Origin: Gammaproteobacteria bacterium
GTDB taxonomy: Bacteria > Pseudomonadota > Gammaproteobacteria > Pseudomonadales > Azotimanducaceae_A
Direction: 5' to 3'
Length of the DNA stretch: 7,559 nucleotides
Assembly: GCA_002728935.1 (NCBI GenBank)
Contig: PBWF01000013.1
Span: forward strand, 6,264-13,822
In this document: one piece after another, positions 1-4,536 of the stretch
Layout of the letters: every line of letters starts with the position of its first letter
Numbering within the stretch: the first letter of the stretch is position 1
The notes under the pieces: generated by a model
What the model was told of the DNA's origin: nothing
What the model saw: only the letters and a program-made list of their open reading frames with translations
Databases searched by the model: none
Program-made: the position numbers and the translations under genes

Positions 1-1925
1 GCTCGGTTCGTCAAGCGCTCGGTATGAAATATCAGTCGAACGCACTTGCACAAGAGAAAACTGGAAAGGCCTGGACCGCCCAGCGGGTATTGGGCGGAGG
101 CTGGCACGGAGATTTTGAAAATTGTGATGTTGCTGTGATCGTTGGCAAGAACCCATGGCAATCCAATGGCATGCAACGAGCACGCGTAGTGATGCGAGAT
201 ATCTCAAAAGCTTCAGACCGAACCCTGATTGTCATGGATCCAAGGCTTAGCGAGACCGCCGAACTTGCTGATATCCACTTGCCAGTTAAACCTGGCACGG
301 ACGTCTGGTGCATCATGGCCCTGCTTGGCTACATGGTTCAAAACGGCCTCGCCAATATCGATTGGATACACGCCAACACGACAGGCTACGAACGTATTCT
401 AAATCAGTTGAAAGAGGCTGATGTCGAAGCGTACGCGGCATTTTCAGGCATAAATATGACACTCATTATCCAAGCAGCTGAGGCACTTGCCTCTACTGAC
501 AAGATTGGGGTTTATGAGGATCTGGGTATTGAAATGGCTCCCTACTCCACCTTATGTACCTACCTGAACATGCTGATTTTTCTTATTCCTGGCAGCTTTG
601 GTAACGAGGGTGGGATGCACCTCACTACTGGCCTCGCCAATGTCACAGAGGGAAGCGGCACTGGCGCGAGTGCCATTGATGAGGAAGGATATGAAAAGGG
701 CTATAAAACAACTCCGGTAACGGGCGCGCGTATTATTAATGGTCTAATGCCTTGTAACTCGATTCCCGAGGAGATCCTTACCGATCACCCTGACCGGTTT
801 AGGGCCATGCTGATCGAAAGCGCGAATCCAGCACATTCTCTCGCGGACTCCCAGAAGTTCAGAGAGGCATTTGAAGCTCTGGACTTTTTGGTAGTTATTG
901 ACGTCGCTATGACTGAGACCGCCATGCTCGCAGATTACATACTTCCAGCCAGTTCTCAGTACGAGAAATACGAAGCGACCTTTTTCCCACATGAATTTCC
1001 AGAAAACTTTTTCCATTTACGTAAGCCCATGATCGAACCAAAGCCAGGAACGCTGGCTGAGCCTGAGATGCATGCCCGGCTGGTTGAGGAGCTAGGAGTT
1101 TTCGAGGATGGTGAACTAACCACCCTATCTGACGCAGCATCTTATGGGCTTGATACATTTTCAGTTGCGATGCAAGAGGCGATGCTAAGCAATCCAAAAA
1201 TCGCCCATTATTTGCCCTACGTTCTCTACCGAACGCTCGGACCGAGCCTACCTGACGGCGCTGCCGCCGCCGCTGGGCTTTGGGGTCTTTGCTCCAGACT
1301 GGCAGTGAGCAACCCTGAGGCCGTTCGCGCCGCAGGGCATGAAGGCGAGGGCATGTCACTCGGGAACAACTTGTTTCAATCTATCTTGAACAGCCCCTCA
1401 GGCCTGATTATTTTAAAGCTAGCGGTCGGTGACGCGAGTCAATGGCGTCACGCAAATAGGAAGATCAATTTATTGATGGGTGAGATGAGCGATGAGATCG
1501 ACTACCTCAAGCAATTCAAACTCCCTGAACGGACTGATGAATTCCCACTCGTGCTTTCTGCGGGAGAGCGACGCCTATACACCGCCAATACGGTGGTGAG
1601 GGACCCGGACTGGATGAAAAGTAACAATCCCGCCTCTCTCTTTGTTCACCCGAGTGATGCGGCAAAGCTCGGAATCGAAGAGGCCGGACGTGCCAACCTC
1701 GTCACCAAGCGCGGCAAAGCCCAGGTGCTCGTGGAGCTCGATGATCGACTACAAGAAGGCAGTATCGCGCTTCCTAACGGGTTGGGCCTCGTCTACCCCA
1801 ATGCCAAAGGGGAGAATGAACAGTTTGGCGTTGCGCCCAACGAACTCACCGACTTAGATGATCGAGACCCTTGGTTTGGGACACCCTGGCACAAGTTCGT
1901 TCGAGCAAGACTCGAGGCCATTTAA
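1..1925 (+). CDS. Molybdopterin (Mo-bis-MGD) oxidoreductase, 5'-truncated by the window edge
   Basis: This is the catalytic subunit of a DMSO-reductase/CISM-superfamily enzyme that binds a bis-MGD molybdenum or tungsten cofactor. The frame is open to the left edge (first full codon at base 3), so the ATG at 24 is internal and not a start. Counting from that Met, the cofactor-binding blocks are GKNPWQSNG (41-49) and DPRLSETAELADIHLPVKPG (72-91). SANPAHSLAD (266-275) and TETAMLADYILPASSQYEKY (297-316) follow. The C-terminal molydopterin-dinucleotide-binding beta-barrel runs from about 505 to 625 (LVLSAGERR, FVHPSDAAKLG, ALPNGLGLVYP). Family members are usually about 750-800 residues, so roughly 130-160 residues including the [4Fe-4S] cysteines should lie upstream. 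The segment where related enzymes carry the Cys/SeCys metal ligand reads YQSNALAQEKTG, with no Cys. No small electron-transfer subunit follows; the next gene is convergent. Superfamily assignment is firm. Substrate is unknown: formate dehydrogenase-like and nitrate reductase-like labels are both possible but unsupported. Confidence 0.93.
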   Translation, partial: SVRQALGMKYQSNALAQEKTGKAWTAQRVLGGGWHGDFENCDVAVIVGKNPWQSNGMQRARVVMRDISKASDRTLIVMDPRLSETAELADIHLPVKPGTDVWCIMALLGYMVQNGLANIDWIHANTTGYERILNQLKEADVEAYAAFSGINMTLIIQAAEALASTDKIGVYEDLGIEMAPYSTLCTYLNMLIFLIPGSFGNEGGMHLTTGLANVTEGSGTGASAIDEEGYEKGYKTTPVTGARIINGLMPCNSIPEEILTDHPDRFRAMLIESANPAHSLADSQKFREAFEALDFLVVIDVAMTETAMLADYILPASSQYEKYEATFFPHEFPENFFHLRKPMIEPKPGTLAEPEMHARLVEELGVFEDGELTTLSDAASYGLDTFSVAMQEAMLSNPKIAHYLPYVLYRTLGPSLPDGAAAAAGLWGLCSRLAVSNPEAVRAAGHEGEGMSLGNNLFQSILNSPSGLIILKLAVGDASQWRHANRKINLLMGEMSDEIDYLKQFKLPERTDEFPLVLSAGERRLYTANTVVRDPDWMKSNNPASLFVHPSDAAKLGIEEAGRANLVTKRGKAQVLVELDDRLQEGSIALPNGLGLVYPNAKGENEQFGVAPNELTDLDDRDPWFGTPWHKFVRARLEAI

Positions 1926-2012
1926 CTTCTTGGTCCACCGAGCCATTGATCTCTCCCCGCCTGGTCACTCACCTGCCTCGGCGGTTACAGCGGTCCCGAC
2001 AGACTACGAAAC

Positions 2013-2342
2013 TTAGTCTTCATGGCGAGGGCCGATCTCCTCAAAAACCCAAACTCGACCGGTCTTTTTATTTAGCGCATCACTTTGCTCGCGCTCTGAC
2101 CGTGTTTCGTTGAGCCGGTCAATTACCGCCTGTGCGGACTCACCCTCGGCCTCGTATGCCGCCAAGTAGGGCAATGGGCAGGCCTCGCCCACTTCGCTTG
2201 CGAGCTTGAACCGCTGAGCCGATTTCCAGCCTGTGGACTCAATCACCTCATCCAGATGGGTGTGCTCGTAATACTCATTAAAGCGAGTTTCATTACCCTC
2301 TGTAGGTTCCGTTAACACCAGCACCAAATAACGGTTGCTCAT
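2013..2342 (-). CDS. EthD-like / dimeric alpha-beta barrel small protein
   Basis: A 109-residue soluble protein, without signal peptide or membrane segment, that resembles the EthD/DUF4286-type ferredoxin-like fold. In this fold two beta-alpha-beta units dimerise into a barrel. The N-terminal strand YLVLVLTEP (5-13) is followed by the helix FNEYYEHTHLDEVIES (21-36), which carries the typical 'N-x-YY-x-x-H-L-x-E' pattern. SAQRFKL (41-47) forms the next strand, PYLAAYEAEG (58-67) begins the second half, and RVWVFEEIGP (96-105) is the last strand. The frame could start 16 codons earlier at 2390, but the ATG at 2342 is preceded by AAGGGAG with 8 bases between, and the protein homology begins there. 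Relatives occur in catabolic gene clusters for aromatic compounds, steroids and ethers, often without a proven reaction. The gene is divergent from the GH30 gene and convergent with the truncated Mo enzyme, so it has its own promoter. Function beyond the fold is not known. Confidence 0.8.
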   Translation of the reverse strand: MSNRYLVLVLTEPTEGNETRFNEYYEHTHLDEVIESTGWKSAQRFKLASEVGEACPLPYLAAYEAEGESAQAVIDRLNETRSEREQSDALNKKTGRVWVFEEIGPRHED

Positions 2343-2350
2343 TGCACTTA

Positions 2351-2357
2351 CTCCCTT
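2351..2357 (-). promoter_or_regulatory. Ribosome binding site AAGGGAG for the EthD-like gene
   Basis: Read on the minus strand this is AAGGGAG, followed by 8 bases and then the ATG at 2342-2340. It selects the inner start over the longer in-frame ATG at 2390, which lacks an obvious Shine-Dalgarno. Confidence 0.7.
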
Positions 2358-2454
2358 GAGATTCGCTGACAGTCGCACCAACTCATCCATCGATTCTCTG
2401 TTTCACTTCTGTTGCTTTAAAAACGCCACATCTTAAACTTGTGGAGGTCGATAC

Positions 2455-2473
2455 ACGTCAAGACAAGTGACGT
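2455..2473. promoter_or_regulatory. Short palindrome ACGTCA-N7-TGACGT, possible operator
   Basis: ACGTCA (2455-2460) and TGACGT (2468-2473) form a perfect 6-bp inverted repeat with a 7-base spacer, 15 bases before the GH30 start codon and just before its ribosome binding site. A further pair, ACTTGT (2437-2442) and ACAAGT (2463-2468), partly overlaps it. Size and position suit a dimeric repressor site, but no regulator gene is in the window and the motif matches no operator I can name. Confidence 0.3.
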
Positions 2474-2479
2474 AGAGGG
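2474..2479 (+). promoter_or_regulatory. Ribosome binding site AGAGGG supporting a GTG start
   Basis: AGAGGG lies 8 bases before the GTG at 2488. It supports GTG initiation, which is also required to include the whole signal peptide; the first in-frame ATG is 76 codons further on, after the secretion signal. Confidence 0.6.
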
Positions 2480-2487
2480 TTGCCGAA

Positions 2488-4140
2488 GTGAAACGCCCCG
2501 ATTTGACACTCTCTCGCCTCTTTGAAACTGCCACTCTGAGTTGGCACCCGCTCCTGTTCATTACTATCGCTTTTTACGCCCAGCTCGTCTTTTTGCAATC
2601 CTTCGCACTAGCGGCCGCCAGCTCAAAAGACCTTGTTAAAGGCACCGCCGATACTCCATCTGCTCTACCCTCCAGCATCACAATCGAGAGCTGGGTATCA
2701 TCCGAACTCCATCCCATGAGCGACAAGTGGTACACCGATCCTTGGCCTGAAACTGATATCCGCTACCGCTTAACCGAGCAGCCCCCTCTGGAGTGGAGGG
2801 GGCTGAAAAACATGGGAAAGGCGACGGAAACGGTCTTGATCGACTCCTCGACCACTTACCAAACGATATTAGGCATTGGGTCATCGCTCGAACATACCAC
2901 CATTTATGCCATACGAAAAAATAAAACGCGGCCACAGCAAAGAGCAATACTGGAATCATTGATTTCGCCTGATGAAGGTATTGGCATGAACCTTTTTCGC
3001 ATCGAGATCGGTACATCCGACTTCTCCGATGGAACGAAAGCGAGTCCTCCACCGCTTTACAAAAAAGGTTGGTTCAGCTTAAAAGATGCACCAAACGCCC
3101 CCTTTAGCATCGACCGTCCTCTCAGCCTTGGCATCATCGACACGCTAAAAATGGCCATCGAGGTCGGCGAGGCGACAAAAAATCCAATCAAAATATTTGC
3201 CTCGCCATGGAGCCCGCCCGATTGGATGCGTGCGAAACAGTCGATGGTCCAAGGTGGCCCAATCAAGCGAAGTATGTTGGATGATTACGCCAGTTATCTG
3301 CGTCGATTCGTGGAGGCTTACGCGGCCGAAGGAATCCCCATTTACGCGATCACCCTCCAAAACGAGCGTCTATTTGAGCCTACCGACTATCCGGGAATGG
3401 TCATCTCCTGGGAGCTAGAGCGAGACTTGCTGATCGAAGTGCACAACAATTTCCGCAGCGTAGATGGTGCGTACGGGAAACCCCTCAACGTAAAGCTATG
3501 GGCGCTCGACCACAACTTCGATCATTGGAGAGAGGCGGAATTACTCATAAAAGATCTAAAAGCCAACGACCAGACGCACATGTTAGATGGAATCGCTTTC
3601 CACCACTATGGTGGGCTGAGCAAACAAATGGCGGCCCTCCAATCACTTCACCCGAACATCCCCGTCATGTTCACGGAGGGTTCGGTCTGGGGACTGAATG
3701 GAGACGACAACCGACGCGGATTTGAAACGGTTATTCAGCATTTACGGAACGGGGCCACAACCTATAGCGCTTGGGTCACGATGATCACGCAAAACCCAGC
3801 CGAGGCTAACCAAGGCCCGTACAACCGAGTGGGGAAAGTGGCTCCCACCATGCTAATCCAAAAAGACGGCAGCTCCTCAGAGTCATACAAGACACCAGAG
3901 TTCTGGCTAATGGGACAGTTTTCGAGATTCGTTCGGCCTGGCGCCGTCCGAATTCACTCCAATTATGGATCCATCCAGACCGTGACCAATGTCGCTTTTC
4001 TAAACCCCGACGGGACTTACGCACTCATCGTTGCCAACTCAACCAGCAAGCGCCAAACGTTTAGCGTGGAATTTTCCAATCGGCGTTTCAGCGCCCGTAT
4101 CCCACCCAAAAGCATCGCGACTTACCGCTGGACCGAATGA
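2488..4140 (+). CDS. Secreted glycoside hydrolase family 30 protein (glucosylceramidase/beta-glucanase-like)
   Basis: A 550-residue retaining glycosidase of family GH30 (clan GH-A), expected to act in the periplasm or outside the cell. Residues 20-44 form a hydrophobic signal sequence ending ALAAAS, with likely cleavage after Ala42 or Ala44. The n-region before it is unusually long. GIGSS (129-133) and GIGMNLFRIEIGTSDFS (164-180) are the family's early barrel strands. SPWSPPDWM (239-247) is the classic GH30 substrate-loop motif. The acid/base is Glu293 in TLQNE (289-293) and the nucleophile is Glu397 in VMFTEG (393-398); FHHYGG (371-376) lies between them. The last 60 residues (VAFLNPDGTYALIVANS, 502-518) form the beta-sandwich attached to GH30 barrels. 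Both catalytic residues are present, so the enzyme should be active. The substrate is open: beta-1,6-glucan, glucosyl or fucosyl/xylosyl beta-linkages are all known in GH30. It starts with GTG. No transporter, TonB receptor or other carbohydrate gene accompanies it, so it appears monocistronic. Confidence 0.93.
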   Translation: MKRPDLTLSRLFETATLSWHPLLFITIAFYAQLVFLQSFALAAASSKDLVKGTADTPSALPSSITIESWVSSELHPMSDKWYTDPWPETDIRYRLTEQPPLEWRGLKNMGKATETVLIDSSTTYQTILGIGSSLEHTTIYAIRKNKTRPQQRAILESLISPDEGIGMNLFRIEIGTSDFSDGTKASPPPLYKKGWFSLKDAPNAPFSIDRPLSLGIIDTLKMAIEVGEATKNPIKIFASPWSPPDWMRAKQSMVQGGPIKRSMLDDYASYLRRFVEAYAAEGIPIYAITLQNERLFEPTDYPGMVISWELERDLLIEVHNNFRSVDGAYGKPLNVKLWALDHNFDHWREAELLIKDLKANDQTHMLDGIAFHHYGGLSKQMAALQSLHPNIPVMFTEGSVWGLNGDDNRRGFETVIQHLRNGATTYSAWVTMITQNPAEANQGPYNRVGKVAPTMLIQKDGSSSESYKTPEFWLMGQFSRFVRPGAVRIHSNYGSIQTVTNVAFLNPDGTYALIVANSTSKRQTFSVEFSNRRFSARIPPKSIATYRWTE

Positions 4141-4359
4141 CCAAATAGCCGAAATCTATGCTGAGAAACGTTACTGACAATGCTTAAGGGCTAGCTCACC
4201 GCACAGGTAAATAGATCCATTGCAATCAAAGAAAAGGGGCTCTGTTTCACCGAATCAACTCATCTGCGCGCCAGCGACTTCAAATAAAAAGACAATCTGC
4301 TCAGCGAACAAGCTTGAGCCAGGGTCGATGGGTCGCGGCTTCGTTTGAAGGCGAGCGAC
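4141..4359. other. Non-coding stretch between GH30 and the leftward operon
   Basis: The stretch without an established gene runs from 4141 to 4532 (about 390 bases), because the 58-codon ORF at 4360-4536 is only tentative. In 4141-4359 I see no convincing coding frame, no tRNA and no insertion-sequence end. It contains the second CTCTGTTTCAC copy (4240-4250) and an A-rich run plus bulged hairpin (4282-4322) that reads as a possible terminator on the minus strand. It also holds the left arm CGAGCGA (4352-4358) of a 7-bp inverted repeat whose partner is TCGCTCG at 4393-4399. No T-tract hairpin that would clearly terminate the GH30 transcript was found right after 4140. Confidence 0.5.
4282..4322 (-). 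terminator. Possible rho-independent terminator of the leftward operon
   Basis: On the minus strand, CTGGCTCAAGC (4322-4312) can pair with GCTGAGCAG (4305-4297) across a 6-base loop. This gives nine base pairs with two single-base bulges. Six bases later comes a T-rich run (4290-4282, TTTTTATTT). It lies about 40 bases past the stop of the 58-codon ORF, where an operon end is expected. The bulges and the gap before the T-run make it a weak candidate. Confidence 0.35.
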
Positions 4360-4536
4360 TCAACTTTGCTTATTGCCTTGATGGTTACTTTTTCGCTCGG
4401 TCTTGGGCAAAAAGCTGCGCTTGACCAAGCCATCGAGGCCCGTCTGCTTGAATGTGAAAAGTCTATTTGCCACGACAGCCATGATTCTCGCCTTCAACTC
4501 CATCATGCGATGCTGGTGCGCCGTTCGTTTGGTCAT
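4360..4536 (-). CDS. Small 58-residue ORF, ATGA-coupled to the hydratase-like gene; function unknown
   Basis: The ATG (4536-4534) shares bases with the TGA stop (4535-4533) of the preceding gene in an ATGA overlap, the usual arrangement for translational coupling. The product starts MTKRTAHQHRMMELKARIMA and continues VVANRLFTFKQTGLDGLVKR, then a polar basic tail ending NHQGNKQS. Residues 11-30 could form an amphipathic helix. It is strongly basic, has no Cys and no clear signal peptide or membrane span. About two thirds of third codon positions are G or C, similar to a real gene. The only Shine-Dalgarno candidate is a weak GAGG (4544-4541) inside a hairpin. I do not recognise the family. It could be a small accessory protein of the neighbouring metalloenzyme or a chance frame; a possible terminator about 40 bases downstream slightly favours the former. 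Confidence 0.35.
   Translation of the reverse strand: MTKRTAHQHRMMELKARIMAVVANRLFTFKQTGLDGLVKRSFLPKTERKSNHQGNKQS

Larger units (their letters stand above)
2400..2494. repeat. 10-bp perfect inverted repeat, right arm over the GH30 start codon
   Basis: GTTTCACTTC at 2400-2409 is the exact reverse complement of GAAGTGAAAC at 2485-2494. The right arm contains the GTG start codon of the GH30 gene (2488-2490). The arms are 75 bases apart and lie in the divergent intergenic region. They could be a split operator for a dimeric regulator or, if transcription begins left of 2400, a leader stem that hides the start codon. Both roles are inference; the repeat itself is seen directly. Confidence 0.45.
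2396..4250. repeat. 11-bp direct repeat CTCTGTTTCAC on both sides of the GH30 gene
   Basis: CTCTGTTTCAC occurs at 2396-2406 and again at 4240-4250, about 80 bases before and 100 bases after the GH30 reading frame. Eleven-mers repeat by chance in a window of this size, but both copies fall in the two intergenic regions bordering one gene. The GTTTCAC core is also inverted at 2488-2494. It may be coincidence, a shared regulatory box, or the scar of an insertion. Confidence 0.25.

Noticed and set aside
1256..1275. GCC-type repeat in the first Mo enzyme
   Set aside because: It simply encodes a run of alanines in a linker before the C-terminal domain; too short to be a repeat element.
907..1359. 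150-codon leftward open frame
   Set aside because: Antisense inside the first Mo enzyme, rich in Arg/Ala/Gln from the complementary codons, with no recognisable domain.
1957..1984. Inverted repeat CCGCC...GGCGG between the two convergent genes, possible bidirectional terminator
   Set aside because: The stem is interrupted, with only a small inner GGT/ACC pairing, and has no T-tract on either side; too weak to call.
2413..2428. Sigma-54-like GG-N10-GC pattern on the minus strand (TGGC...GCA) before the EthD-like gene
   Set aside because: Only the invariant dinucleotides fit; the flanking consensus bases do not, and no enhancer-binding regulator is in the window.
2412..2439. Sigma-70-like TTGCTT and TAAACT hexamers before the GH30 gene
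   Set aside because: Only about 3 of 6 and 4 of 6 consensus matches; not distinguishable from chance in A/T-rich intergenic DNA.
4352..4399. 7-bp inverted repeat CGAGCGA/TCGCTCG around the stop of the small ORF
   Set aside because: The loop is 34 bases and no T-run follows on the minus strand, so it is unlikely to be a terminator; it may be chance.
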